Shown here: positions 26,924 through 34,921 of the stretch, piece by piece
How positions within the stretch are numbered: position 1 is the stretch's first letter
Layout: every line of letters starts with the position of its first letter
Origin: a virus
Direction: 5' to 3' (one strand)
DNA length: 62,064 nt
Virus record (IMG/VR): IMGVR_UViG_3300030060_002483
Span: 1 to 62,064 of that record
The notes under the pieces: model-generated
The model's input: the letters and a program-made list of their open reading frames with translations, nothing else
Database searches by the model: none
What the model was told of the DNA's origin: nothing
Translations under genes and position numbers: made by a program

Positions 26924-27924
26924 TGCAAGTAATAAATTGTCAAAACGTTAATGATGGGTTTATCAAAGCTCTTGACTTAATTAAAAATAACCATGTGGTT
27001 ATAGGTAGTAGGGTAGGGGAAACACTAGAGTGTCCTACTCCTGTAACCACTGTTTATAACAACCCTACAGAAAGAGTTTTATTTGAAGAGATACGAGACG
27101 CTAACCCTTTCTTTCATTTTATGGAAAGTTTATGGATGTTAGAGGGTCGTAATGATTTAGCATACGTAAAAAGATATAATAAGCGTATGGAAGAATACAG
27201 TGATGACGGTGAAACTTTATGGGGTGCTTACGGTTACAGGTGGATAAAACACTTTGGTAAAAATCAATTAGATTTAATAGTAAGTGAATTAAGATCTAAC
27301 CCTAATAGTCGTAGGTGTGTACTACAAATGTGGGACGCTAGTCAGGACTTAGGTAGGGACTGTAAGGACGTACCTTGTAATACCGCCATATACTTTAAGG
27401 TTAGGGACGGTAAGCTTAATATGACCGTTAGTAATAGGTCTAACGACGTTATATGGGGTACTTTTGGAGCTAACGTAGTACATATGTCCATATTACAGGA
27501 ATATGTAGCCAGTGCTATAGGTATTGAAGTAGGTAAGTATTATCAAATTAGTGATAGCTTTCATGTGTATACTAACATATTTAATGACATGTATCAAGAC
27601 CTACAACGTGAAGATGCGTTTGATTTTTACTCTATGAAACATTATAATAACCCATATAACAATCAAGCACTTAAACCATACAAGATGATCAACACTGATA
27701 TACCTACATGGACTGCAGATTTACATAAGTTTTTAAACAGAGTAGCTTTTGGTGATAAGTTTTTTGATGACCCTTTTTTCACTAAGGTCGCTTGTCCCCT
27801 ACAAGACGCTTGGTACTTATATAAACAAAAAGAGTATGACTTTAGTTTACATGAAGTACAGTGTTGTGAAGCAGGTGATTGGGCGTTAGCAGGTTTTGAT
27901 TGGATTAATAGAAGGTTAAAATGA
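26923..27924 (+). CDS. thyA: ThyA-family thymidylate synthase or dUMP hydroxymethylase
   Basis: 333 residues. The catalytic nucleophile is Cys152 in DVPCNTAIYF. The dUMP-binding block RSNDVIWGTFGANVVHMS keeps an Asn, which suggests a uracil and not a cytosine substrate. The His/Tyr pair is in SDSFHVYTN. The region equivalent to E. coli Trp80 appears not to hold Trp by my rough alignment. Because it sits beside thymine-hypermodification genes, it may make 5-hydroxymethyl-dUMP rather than dTMP. Sequence alone does not settle this. Confidence 0.8.
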   Translation: MQVINCQNVNDGFIKALDLIKNNHVVIGSRVGETLECPTPVTTVYNNPTERVLFEEIRDANPFFHFMESLWMLEGRNDLAYVKRYNKRMEEYSDDGETLWGAYGYRWIKHFGKNQLDLIVSELRSNPNSRRCVLQMWDASQDLGRDCKDVPCNTAIYFKVRDGKLNMTVSNRSNDVIWGTFGANVVHMSILQEYVASAIGIEVGKYYQISDSFHVYTNIFNDMYQDLQREDAFDFYSMKHYNNPYNNQALKPYKMINTDIPTWTADLHKFLNRVAFGDKFFDDPFFTKVACPLQDAWYLYKQKEYDFSLHEVQCCEAGDWALAGFDWINRRLK

Positions 27925-28613
27925 GTGGTAAAATACCTCAGTGGTCTTACAGTAGACTAACTACGTATGAGGGTTGCCCTAAAAAAGCCTACTACAGCTC
28001 AGTTAAAAAGATAAGAGAGCCAGGAAATAAATACATGGAACGTGGTAAAGAAGTTCATAAAAACTGTGAGAATTATATAAGAGGTCACATAGATGAACTA
28101 CCAACTACACAGCTTAAAGATTTTCAAATGGGTTTTGATGAGTTACGTAGAATGTATTTAGAAGGCTCAGTGATATGTGAAGGTGATTGGGCTTTTGATA
28201 AAGAGTGGTTAACTACAGGTTGGTTTGACCCAGACACATGGGGCAGAGCTAAAGTCGATGCTTTTGTACACGACGCTAGTCAGCCTACACAAGCTAGAGT
28301 TATAGATTTTAAAACAGGTAAGTATGAAGGTAACCAAGAAAGCCATAGAGAACAGTGTGAATTATACGGTGCGGTTGTGTTAGCTAGATATCCAGAAGTA
28401 GAAACTATAGTAACGGAGATGTGGTATTTAGATCATAATAAAATAGAACGTTACATGTATAACCGAGACAGTATAAAAGCACGTAAAGAAAAGATAAATG
28501 ACCGTGCTATTATTATGACCACTGCTGAAGAGTTTCCAGCTAACCCTAGTAGTTTTAAATGTAAGTGGTGTTATTACGGTAAAGAAAAAATATGTGCAGA
28601 CAGATATGATTAA
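27921..28613 (+). CDS. PD-(D/E)XK nuclease, RecB/Cas4-like, with Fe-S cysteines
   Basis: 230 residues. The N-terminal WSYSRLTTYEGCPKKAYY is the RecB/AddB-type entry motif. The catalytic core is the RVIDFKTGK motif (Asp...DxK) around residue 130, followed by H-x(3)-Q-x(3)-LYG. Cys in GCPKK plus CKWC and ICA at the C-terminus could bind an iron-sulphur cluster, as in Cas4 and AddB. It likely serves as a replication or recombination exonuclease. No Cas1, Cas2 or CRISPR array is present. Confidence 0.82.
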   Translation: MSGKIPQWSYSRLTTYEGCPKKAYYSSVKKIREPGNKYMERGKEVHKNCENYIRGHIDELPTTQLKDFQMGFDELRRMYLEGSVICEGDWAFDKEWLTTGWFDPDTWGRAKVDAFVHDASQPTQARVIDFKTGKYEGNQESHREQCELYGAVVLARYPEVETIVTEMWYLDHNKIERYMYNRDSIKARKEKINDRAIIMTTAEEFPANPSSFKCKWCYYGKEKICADRYD

Positions 28614-29172
28614 GTTTATTAAAGGACATTTTAAAAACAGTGACCCCAATATAAAAGACTGGGACGAGCCTACTATACGTGAGTTTAACGGTAAAAAAGT
28701 GGTAGGTAGACCTACTAAGGGATACGGTAGTAGCACGTTTACGTATGCGGGTAAAACCTATGAGCCTACACCGTGGACTACGCCTATGTATAAAATAAGG
28801 TTAGGCGTAGAAGCGTTAATAAATAAAGAGTGTACGTTTTGTCTTTGTGGGTATTACGGTGAAGACGGTAAAGGTTTACCGCATCACAGCGATACAGTAC
28901 CCACGTTAGATGATTTAGTAGTATCAATATCTTTTGGTGGTCCTAGAGTTTTTCAGTGGCGTGAATATCATTACGATATAAAAGAAAAGACAGACACTAG
29001 TGAAGTTAAGTTTGATTGTTACTACAACACACCGCCAGCAACTAACTACATACTGGAACATGGTGACGTCATAATCTTTGACGGTCATAGTCAGATGCGC
29101 TCTACTCATGCGGTACTACCTATGGAACATGCTACAGAACGTATAAACTTAACTTTTAGGACAGGTATTTAA
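28606..29172 (+). CDS. alkB: AlkB-like Fe(II)/2-oxoglutarate dioxygenase
   Basis: 188 residues from the ATG at 28606, overlapping the upstream stop by 8 bases. The iron ligands are His94 and Asp96 (HSD in LPHHSDTVP) and His168 (in STHAVLP). The 2-oxoglutarate-binding pair is Arg179 and Arg185 in ERINLTFR, the AlkB RxNxTFR signature. AlkB enzymes remove N-alkyl damage or oxidise bases. Here it lies within a base-modification cluster, so it may protect or further oxidise the modified DNA. Confidence 0.88.
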   Translation: MIKFIKGHFKNSDPNIKDWDEPTIREFNGKKVVGRPTKGYGSSTFTYAGKTYEPTPWTTPMYKIRLGVEALINKECTFCLCGYYGEDGKGLPHHSDTVPTLDDLVVSISFGGPRVFQWREYHYDIKEKTDTSEVKFDCYYNTPPATNYILEHGDVIIFDGHSQMRSTHAVLPMEHATERINLTFRTGI

Positions 29173-29186
29173 TAATAGGAGAAAAT

Positions 29187-29498
29187 ATGAAAGAAGGTAG
29201 TGATTTTAATTTAATAGCACAATTAGGTGTAAAAGATACTAACCATTTAGAGTTAGCCCAAAAAACGTATGGTGACAGTTGGCGTAGTAGAGGTGGCGTA
29301 GGTGCTTTTATGATGCTGGCTCGTAAGTGGGACAGGTTAGAAAACCAGTGTAAGGAAGAAGGTTATGACGTGTTTTCAGCCATAGCTAAAAACCCTAGTA
29401 GCACAGGTGTACTAGATGATATACGTGACTTACGTAGATATCTATTATTAGTTGAAGCCCATATGATAGAGGAATTAACCGCTGATAAAAATGATTAA
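29187..29498 (+). CDS. Nmad1-like (DUF1599-type) small protein
   Basis: 103 residues with AGGAG before the ATG. The motif YGDSWRSRGGVGAFMMLARKWDRLEN and the C-terminal DDIRDLRRYLLLVEA (cited here by short cores YGDSW, RKWDRLEN and DDIRDLRRY) match my memory of nucleotide modification associated domain 1. Such domains occur beside DNA base-modification genes in phages. A nucleotide-handling role is inferred. Confidence 0.55.
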   Translation: MKEGSDFNLIAQLGVKDTNHLELAQKTYGDSWRSRGGVGAFMMLARKWDRLENQCKEEGYDVFSAIAKNPSSTGVLDDIRDLRRYLLLVEAHMIEELTADKND

Positions 29499-29898
29499 GG
29501 GTATAACTTTTAGTGCGTTTGATTTATTCCACGCTGGGCATGTAAGTATGCTACGGGAAGCTAATGAACAATGTGATTTTTTAACAGCCTGTATACACGT
29601 TGACCCCAGTAAAGAGAATAAAGAAAAAAATAAACCAGTACAGAGTTTACTAGAAAGACAACTACAAGTAAAAGCCTGTAGGTATGTTGATGATGTGTTA
29701 GTTTATTCAACCGAAGAAGATTTATTAAACATACTTAGAACTGTTCCGTGGGACGTAAGGATTATAGGTGAAGAATACTATAACAAAGACTTTACTGGTA
29801 AGGAAGAGTTTGAAGGCTTACACAGTAAAAGAATTTATTATAACGAAAGAAAACACACGTTTAGTAGTACAGAATTAAGAAAAAGATGCAAGACCTAA
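29491..29898 (+). CDS. Cytidylyltransferase-like nucleotidyltransferase
   Basis: 135 residues. The N-terminal GITFSAFDLFHAGHVSMLREA holds the HxGH nucleotide-binding motif (His14 to His17), and the C-terminal FSSTELRKR matches the ISSTxxR motif of TagD-like cytidylyltransferases. These activate alcohols or phosphates as CDP adducts. In this setting it may prepare an activated group for base or surface modification. The substrate is unknown. It overlaps the polymerase gene by 13 bases. Confidence 0.85.
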   Translation: MIKGITFSAFDLFHAGHVSMLREANEQCDFLTACIHVDPSKENKEKNKPVQSLLERQLQVKACRYVDDVLVYSTEEDLLNILRTVPWDVRIIGEEYYNKDFTGKEEFEGLHSKRIYYNERKHTFSSTELRKRCKT

Positions 29899-31778
29899 CA
29901 CAAGTTCCTATGTCTTTGTTCACGCCCGAGGTGGATTGGTCTCCTCCTAGCGACTTACCTGAGTTAAGTAATTATCAGGAAGTCGCCATAGACCTTGAGA
30001 CACATGACCCTTTGCTCCTGTCTCATGGTCCATCTTGGGCATTCGCTGATACTGGTCACGTAACTGGTATAGCTGTAGCTACTAAAGACTTTAGTTATTA
30101 TTTTCCTATAGGTCATAAGGGTGGTGGTAACCTAGATGAAGGCTTAATAAAAAGGTGGTTAACTAAACAACTGTCTTACAATAACGATAAAATATTTCAT
30201 AACTCTCTATATGATTTAGGTTGGCTAAAACGTATAGGTATAGAAGTAAACGGTAAGGTACATGACACTATGTTTGCGGCACCTCTTATAGATGAGAATC
30301 AATACGGTTATTCACTAAATAAACTAGGGGAAAGATATGTAGGCGAGGTAAAGGATGAGAGTTTACTAAAAGAGGCAGCATCCGCTTACGGGCTTGACCC
30401 TAAAAAAGATATGTGGAAATTACCAGCTAAGTATGTTGGTGTTTACGCTGAACAAGATGCAGCACTCACTTTAAAATTATGGGAAATATTTAAAGAACTA
30501 CTAAGGTTAGAAAACGTTGAAGCTATATATGAATTAGAAACTAGCCTCATACCGATACTACTAGAGATGAGATATAAGGGTGTACCAGTAGATTTAGATA
30601 AAGCTGAAAAGGTGGGTAAACAATTAAAGAAAGAGGAAGTAAATATATTGACCAATATTAAAAAAGAACATGGAGTTTACCCTGACCTGTGGGCTGCAGC
30701 TTCTGTTGCTACAGTGTTTGACAGAGCTGGGTTAAGTTATCCACGTAGCCCTAAACTCAACGCACCTAGCTTTACTTCAGCTTGGTTAGAAAGTCATGAC
30801 AGTAAATTAGCTAAAGACATAGGTAGAGCACGTAAACTCAATAAAGCTAGAACTACTTTTATAGATAAGATGATATTAGAACATAGCGTAAACGGTAGAA
30901 TACATGGTGAATTACACCCGTTACGTAGTGATACTGGCGGTACAGTCACGGGTAGATTTAGTAGCTCTAACCCTAACTTACAACAAGTACCAGCTAGACA
31001 CGATATGATTGGACCTTTAGTTCGTAGTGTGTTTGTACCTGAAAAAGATCATTATTGGGGATGTTTTGATTACTCACAACAAGAGCCTAGACTTACTGTA
31101 CACTATTCAGCTGCAACACAACAAAAAGGTGCTGACGATGCGGTAGATGCGTATAGAAATAAAAACGCAGACTTTCACCAAATAGTAGCAGATATGGCTA
31201 ATATAAGCCGTAAGGAAGCTAAGGTTATTAATTTAGGACTAAGCTACGGTATGGGTAAAGACAAGCTCATAAGTCAGCTAGGTATATCACCGTTAGAAGC
31301 TGAAGAGTTATTTGAAACTTACCACAGTAGAGTTCCTTTTATCCGTGGACTACGTGACCAGTGTGCTAGGTTAGGCAGTAATAGAGGTTACATTGTTACG
31401 TTACTAGGTCGTAAGTGTAGGTTTAATTTATTTGAGCCCACCTTTGAACGTAAAACTCCGTACCCGTATGAAGAGGCAGTAGAGCGTTACGGTGAAAAAG
31501 TTAAACGTGCTTTTACATATAAAGCTATGAATAGATTAATACAAGGGTCAGCAGCAGACATGACTAAAAAAGCCATGGTTGATTTATATAAAGAGGGCTA
31601 CCTACCTCACACACAAGTACATGATGAACTAGATATATCTGTAGCTGATAAAAAACAATGTGAAGAGATAATACAAATTATGTCTGATTGTGTAAAAATA
31701 AAAGTGCCTAACTTAGTTGACGCAGAAATAGGTAACAGCTGGGGAGAGGCTACGGTTAATTATGAGGAGTTTTTTTAA
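29886..31778 (+). CDS. polA: Family A DNA polymerase with 3'-5' exonuclease (Leu762 type)
   Basis: 630 residues, T7-like. The exonuclease motifs are AIDLETH (Asp36 and Glu38), FHNSLYDLGWL and YAEQDAA. The polymerase motifs are TGRFSSSNPNLQQVP, motif A FDYSQQEPR (Asp395), motif B RKEAKVINLGLSYG (Lys446 and Tyr454) and motif C VHDELD (His579-Glu581). The residue equivalent to E. coli Pol I Phe762 is Leu450. No DnaJ insert is present. It acts as the replicative polymerase with the primase and helicases encoded upstream. Confidence 0.96.
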   Translation: MQDLTQVPMSLFTPEVDWSPPSDLPELSNYQEVAIDLETHDPLLLSHGPSWAFADTGHVTGIAVATKDFSYYFPIGHKGGGNLDEGLIKRWLTKQLSYNNDKIFHNSLYDLGWLKRIGIEVNGKVHDTMFAAPLIDENQYGYSLNKLGERYVGEVKDESLLKEAASAYGLDPKKDMWKLPAKYVGVYAEQDAALTLKLWEIFKELLRLENVEAIYELETSLIPILLEMRYKGVPVDLDKAEKVGKQLKKEEVNILTNIKKEHGVYPDLWAAASVATVFDRAGLSYPRSPKLNAPSFTSAWLESHDSKLAKDIGRARKLNKARTTFIDKMILEHSVNGRIHGELHPLRSDTGGTVTGRFSSSNPNLQQVPARHDMIGPLVRSVFVPEKDHYWGCFDYSQQEPRLTVHYSAATQQKGADDAVDAYRNKNADFHQIVADMANISRKEAKVINLGLSYGMGKDKLISQLGISPLEAEELFETYHSRVPFIRGLRDQCARLGSNRGYIVTLLGRKCRFNLFEPTFERKTPYPYEEAVERYGEKVKRAFTYKAMNRLIQGSAADMTKKAMVDLYKEGYLPHTQVHDELDISVADKKQCEEIIQIMSDCVKIKVPNLVDAEIGNSWGEATVNYEEFF

Positions 31779-31877
31779 ATGTTGTTAGATGTACTTTTAG
31801 CTAGTGTTGTTACTTTTGGTGTGGTGTTAACACTGAGCTTATTAGGGTTATTGATATACGATTCATGGCGGAAATAA
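31779..31877 (+). CDS. 32-residue single-span membrane peptide
   Basis: An ATG directly after the polymerase stop, with GAGGAG about 10 bases upstream, opens a 32-codon frame that overlaps the next gene. The product is almost entirely one membrane segment (LLASVVTFGVVLTLSLLGLL) ending in YDSWRK. Coupling to both neighbours supports a real gene. Function unknown. Confidence 0.5.
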   Translation: MLLDVLLASVVTFGVVLTLSLLGLLIYDSWRK

Positions 31878-32434
31878 ACTTTATATACTTCACTGACGAA
31901 ACCTACAAAAGAGTTATAAAACACACCATGTCCGAGATGCACAAGCTCAAAGGCGGTGGTATATTTGTGGGTGACCCTAACGTTATGGCTCCTGGAGATA
32001 CGCTAAAACAGTATTTAAAGATATACAACACCCTTGTAAAAAGAAAAGTAAAAAGTTTTGATAGTCATAAAGAAGCACAAATAAAACTATATAATTTAGG
32101 TTATAAAAAAGCGGTATGTATGGAGGACACCGATATGAAAAATATATTTCAAACTAAAAAGGTAGATATACCTAAACCCAATAACCACTGTAAAACTGTC
32201 CGTGGTCGTGACCCTTGGGACACTGACTGGTTAATAGAGCGTACTGATAAAAACCCACTGAGTCAAAACATAAAGAATAGACTTACTAACTATGTTGATG
32301 TTAATAAAGGTGAGCCCACTATAGCCAATATATTAAAGTTCACTGAATTAGATATCAATGACATTAAATATGATATAAAGTTAGGTTATATCAAGGCGTA
32401 TAAAACAGTAGATGGTAAAAAGAAATACAAGTAA
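31865..32434 (+). CDS. Hypothetical early protein
   Basis: 189 residues, basic, no membrane segment. The C-terminal ~45 residues (EPTIANILKFTELDINDIKYD) look like a small helix-turn-helix, which could bind DNA. It ends the long coupled replication operon. No family is recognised. Confidence 0.7.
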   Translation: MAEINFIYFTDETYKRVIKHTMSEMHKLKGGGIFVGDPNVMAPGDTLKQYLKIYNTLVKRKVKSFDSHKEAQIKLYNLGYKKAVCMEDTDMKNIFQTKKVDIPKPNNHCKTVRGRDPWDTDWLIERTDKNPLSQNIKNRLTNYVDVNKGEPTIANILKFTELDINDIKYDIKLGYIKAYKTVDGKKKYK

Positions 32435-32681
32435 ATACGAAACTATATGGGAAATAAAATACTTTGACCCAGAGTTTACAGGCAAGTTCCATCCATACAG
32501 GCTAGAACTACAAGTCAATAAAGAACACATGTTATACATAGCCACCGATAACATACATGAGTGGTTAGCAGAACACTCAACAGAGTTATTAACAACTATG
32601 CTACAAGCCATAACCAACACCACCATGAAAAGCACCTTTCACTTTGTAAGAATTAAGGTAGTACCAGAAAGACTTCATTAA
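32412..32681 (+). CDS. Hypothetical protein
   Basis: 89 residues, starting 23 bases before the previous stop. It is a mixed alpha/beta protein without membrane segment or metal motif. Its ATG has a purine-rich AGATGG context. An opposing frame over the same bases looks like a shadow. Function unknown. Confidence 0.62.
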   Translation: MVKRNTSKYETIWEIKYFDPEFTGKFHPYRLELQVNKEHMLYIATDNIHEWLAEHSTELLTTMLQAITNTTMKSTFHFVRIKVVPERLH

Positions 32682-32687
32682 AAAGAT

Positions 32688-32716
32688 TTTACATCAATAC
32701 CGAATATAGGTATAGT
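32688..32716 (+). promoter_or_regulatory. Sigma70-type promoter, TTTACA-N17-TATAGT
   Basis: TTTACA at 32688-32693 and TATAGT at 32711-32716 are separated by 17 bases. The next ATG (32724) lies only 7 bases after the -10 box and has no ribosome site, so the transcript may be leaderless. TTTACATC recurs at 35611. Confidence 0.65.
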
Positions 32717-32723
32717 AAAGTAT

Positions 32724-32909
32724 ATGTTAAGTAATAAAAGCGTAGAACCTAAGTGGAAAGAAAAACGCATAAAAGAAATAAACTCTAAAGGTTTAAAGTG
32801 TGATGATTCACACCCAGACTTTGAAGAAGTACAAGCCATATATTCTAGTAAAGCTAGAAACTATAGAGAGTTTATTAAACAGTTTTTAGATAGGAGAGAC
32901 AATAAATAA
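32724..32909 (+). CDS. Small basic hypothetical protein
   Basis: 61 residues, basic and charged, no Cys, no membrane segment. There is no ribosome binding site, and a good promoter ends 7 bases upstream. It is the first gene of a new small-gene unit that includes terS. Confidence 0.62.
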   Translation: MLSNKSVEPKWKEKRIKEINSKGLKCDDSHPDFEEVQAIYSSKARNYREFIKQFLDRRDNK

Positions 32910-33145
32910 TGTATAAATTAGAAACAGATATACCGTTACCAGAAACACGTATATATAACAATAAATACGATTTTCATTTATTAAAAGAGAGAGGTCATAG
33001 TATTGGCTATCCTGTAGAAGACACGTTAGATATACAAAGAATACGTATAGCTTTGAGCAGATACGCTAGTAGACACGATTTTGAGTACACTACTAGAATA
33101 GAAGACAGTGACGATGAACGTAAGTTAAGAGTATGGAGACTATAG
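32909..33145 (+). CDS. Small hypothetical protein
   Basis: 78 residues, start overlapping the upstream stop by TAATG and preceded by AGGAGAG. It ends with an Arg/Asp-rich stretch (EDSDDERKLRVWRL). Function unknown; coupled with its neighbours. Confidence 0.65.
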   Translation: MYKLETDIPLPETRIYNNKYDFHLLKERGHSIGYPVEDTLDIQRIRIALSRYASRHDFEYTTRIEDSDDERKLRVWRL

Positions 33146-33609
33146 AAAATACAGATAATACTAGATGTGTACGCTGTAAGGGTAAGATAGGCTACAGGTA
33201 CAGAAAAGAAGGTATAGTTGTTTGTGAAAAATGTAACCCAAATAAAAGTCCGTATCAAGTAGGTAGAGCTAAAGTATCAGAAAAAGACGGTAGAATATAC
33301 GAAGGATTACGTAAACAATTTTTAGGAGCACACCTAGATGATATTAATATTATTGACCGTAGTAACGATTACCGTGTGGATCATGGTATACTTGGTTTAG
33401 CAGAGCAGTTTGAAGAACGTGATAAAGTGGCTAGGCGTGAATATGAGAATAAAAGAGTTCACGACGCTTTAATAACTATGCATGAAGCTATAATAGAAAA
33501 CAAGGGTGAAAGCAGTAGTACACAAAGATACCGTAGACGTAAATTAATACCTGAAAACTTGAGGGATACCGCAGGTAAGTTTATGTTAGGTATGAAAGGT
33601 TGGAGATGA
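33133..33609 (+). CDS. Zinc-ribbon protein
   Basis: 158 residues. CVRCKGK and CEKCNPNK (residues ~12-40) form a CxxC...CxxC zinc ribbon. The rest is basic and helical. It directly precedes the small terminase gene and overlaps it by ATGA, so it might help in packaging or regulation. No closer family is seen. Confidence 0.7.
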   Translation: METIENTDNTRCVRCKGKIGYRYRKEGIVVCEKCNPNKSPYQVGRAKVSEKDGRIYEGLRKQFLGAHLDDINIIDRSNDYRVDHGILGLAEQFEERDKVARREYENKRVHDALITMHEAIIENKGESSSTQRYRRRKLIPENLRDTAGKFMLGMKGWR

Positions 33610-34073
33610 AGAAAAAGAAGTTAACCCCACGCCAAGAAAAATACGCACAAAACGTAGCTAAAGGTATGAGCAAGAAAGACGCAGCACAAAAAGCAGGTTA
33701 TAGCGAAAAGAATGCAGCTAGAGCGGGTAGTGTGCTTGACAGTAAAGCCAACCCTTTAGTAAGCCAACGTATACAAGCCTTACAGAAAAAAGCAGCCAAA
33801 AAAGTAGAACTTGATTTATCTACTCACCTTACAGATTTAAAAGACATACGTGAGGGAGCTATGCGTAATGGTGCGTGGTCTGCTGCCGTTACTGCAGAAG
33901 TAGCTAGGGGTAAAGCAGCAGGATTATACATTAACCGTAGTGAGCTAGTAGTGAATAAAGTAGAGACTATGGATAAAGAACAAATACTAGACCGTTTAAA
34001 AGAACTTTACTATGAGACTGGAGGTATATTACCAATGGGCACTATCATAGAAGGTGATTCAGAAACCTCGTAA
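33606..34073 (+). CDS. terS: Terminase small subunit
   Basis: 156 residues from the ATG at 33606 (ATGA overlap); a TTG two codons upstream is an alternative. The N-terminus LTPRQEKYAQNVAKGMSKKDAAQKAGYS is the Terminase_2 helix-turn-helix signature (core motifs LTPRQEKYAQ and AAQKAGYS). A central helical region and an acidic C-terminus follow. It recognises phage DNA and presents it to TerL. It is unusual in lying about 7.5 kb before terL, separated by small genes and noncoding regions. Confidence 0.82.
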   Translation: MKKKKLTPRQEKYAQNVAKGMSKKDAAQKAGYSEKNAARAGSVLDSKANPLVSQRIQALQKKAAKKVELDLSTHLTDLKDIREGAMRNGAWSAAVTAEVARGKAAGLYINRSELVVNKVETMDKEQILDRLKELYYETGGILPMGTIIEGDSETS

Positions 34074-34130
34074 AATAATACTTTACATCCTTATACAATT
34101 TAACTAACCTATAACTAGGTTATAAACTGC

Positions 34131-34226
34131 CTACTATTTGATATCGGTTTATAATTTAGGTGGTTTGAAGACACCAACGAAGAAGTACGCTTCGTTATTA
34201 TTCTTTTATGTCATAGTAGAACCACC
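34131..34226 (+). ncRNA. Structured RNA element 1 (GAAGACA motif, pseudoknot potential)
   Basis: Four elements can be seen. CTACTAT (34131-34137) can pair with ATAGTAG (34213-34219). GGTGGTT (34159-34165) can pair with AACCACC (34220-34226). TGAAGACACCAACG (34166-34179) follows directly. AACGAAG and CTTCGTT (34176-34182 and 34190-34196) form a 7-bp hairpin. The first two helices are in the order a-b-a'-b', a pseudoknot arrangement. No gene covers this region. The 14-base motif repeats exactly in element 2. Confidence 0.5.
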
Positions 34227-34239
34227 GATTTTTAAATTA

Positions 34240-34333
34240 GGGTTGAACTAATTGAAGACACCAACGGAGTGCTCTGTCTTTACCTATATTTTAGCAGAGT
34301 ACTACAAGACGTCGTAGTAGATTAGTTTGACCC
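34240..34333 (+). ncRNA. Structured RNA element 2 (GAAGACA motif)
   Basis: A 13-bp outer stem pairs 34240-34252 with 34321-34333 using two G-T wobbles. TGAAGACACCAACG follows directly (34253-34266), as in element 1. Inside, AAGACA (34255-34260) can pair with TGTCTT (34275-34280), and TACTAC (34300-34305) with GTAGTA (34314-34319). A pyrimidine-rich TCTTTTATTT tail follows, so it could also act as a terminator. The gene at 34373 starts 39 bases later. Confidence 0.5.
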
Positions 34334-34372
34334 GCTCTTTTATTTATTAGCAATAGAAGGTAATATATTCAT

Positions 34373-34684
34373 ATGGCTTTAACCTTATTATTCAGCAACG
34401 GTAAAAAACTCAAAAAACCTATAACCAAAGAAAAGACAAAGACATGGTATGTCCCGTATACCACTATAGAAGTTGAGATGCACAAGATAGAAGCTGATAC
34501 GTATCAAGAAGCTATTAGTAAAGCAACTCTACGTAACCGTAAGGGCAAGGTAAAGACATACACACTACAAGAAACACACTCAACCGACGCTTTTTTAACT
34601 CCGCACGTTAAAGAGCCTAATGAATTATTCAGTAGGTTTATTCATATGTTTAACGTCACGGTTGAAGATTTTGATAATACCTAG
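34373..34684 (+). CDS. Small basic hypothetical protein
   Basis: 103 residues, Lys/Thr-rich, with GAAGG about 15 bases before the ATG. A beta-rich region (TWYVPYTTIEVEMHKIEADT) resembles small phage proteins with an alpha/beta fold. It stands right after the tandem RNA elements, so it may be controlled by them. Function unknown. Confidence 0.68.
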   Translation: MALTLLFSNGKKLKKPITKEKTKTWYVPYTTIEVEMHKIEADTYQEAISKATLRNRKGKVKTYTLQETHSTDAFLTPHVKEPNELFSRFIHMFNVTVEDFDNT

Positions 34685-34693
34685 TGATCATAT

Positions 34694-34721
34694 TTGACGT
34701 TTAATATACTTTACTTATACT
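34694..34721 (+). promoter_or_regulatory. Sigma70-type promoter, TTGACG-N16-TATACT
   Basis: TTGACG at 34694-34699 and TATACT at 34716-34721 are 16 bases apart and lie just upstream of the gene at 34745, which has a GGAGG site at 34733-34737. Confidence 0.6.
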
Positions 34722-34744
34722 TAATTTATTACGGAGGACTAAGT

Positions 34745-34921
34745 ATGAATGAAGATATTAATAAGTCTATAGCTACTTTAGAAAAAGCTGTACAATATTA
34801 TATTAATAATAACAATGACCCTTTAGAGTGTAACTCACTTTATGGTAGCTTTGTTATGGTTAAACTAGCTTTAGAGCAGTTTGCTTTACTAGATACACTG
34901 AGTAAAACTACTAATGAGTAA
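34745..34921 (+). CDS. Small hypothetical protein
   Basis: 58 residues. The start is set at the ATG at 34745 because CGGAGG lies 8 bases upstream; a longer frame would run into the promoter. It is acidic and helical, Asn-rich (YYINNNNDPLEC). It overlaps the next gene by 8 bases. Function unknown. Confidence 0.7.
   Translation: MNEDINKSIATLEKAVQYYINNNNDPLECNSLYGSFVMVKLALEQFALLDTLSKTTNE

Noticed and set aside
27921-28613. CRISPR system hint from the Cas4-like nuclease
   Set aside because: No Cas1, Cas2 or repeat-spacer array was found. Such nucleases are common in phage replication modules.
29886-31778. DnaJ-fused polymerase of HMO-2011 type
   Set aside because: The exonuclease and polymerase domains are contiguous without a DnaJ insert, so a close HMO-2011 tie is not supported.
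33007-33258. Minus-strand 83-residue frame
   Set aside because: It covers three coupled + strand genes with ribosome sites and a zinc ribbon; it has no own signals.
34159-34226. tRNA-like segment with a 7-bp end stem and a 7-base loop
   Set aside because: It lacks a D arm, a T arm with GTTC and U33. The anticodon-loop position has A, so it is not a tRNA gene.
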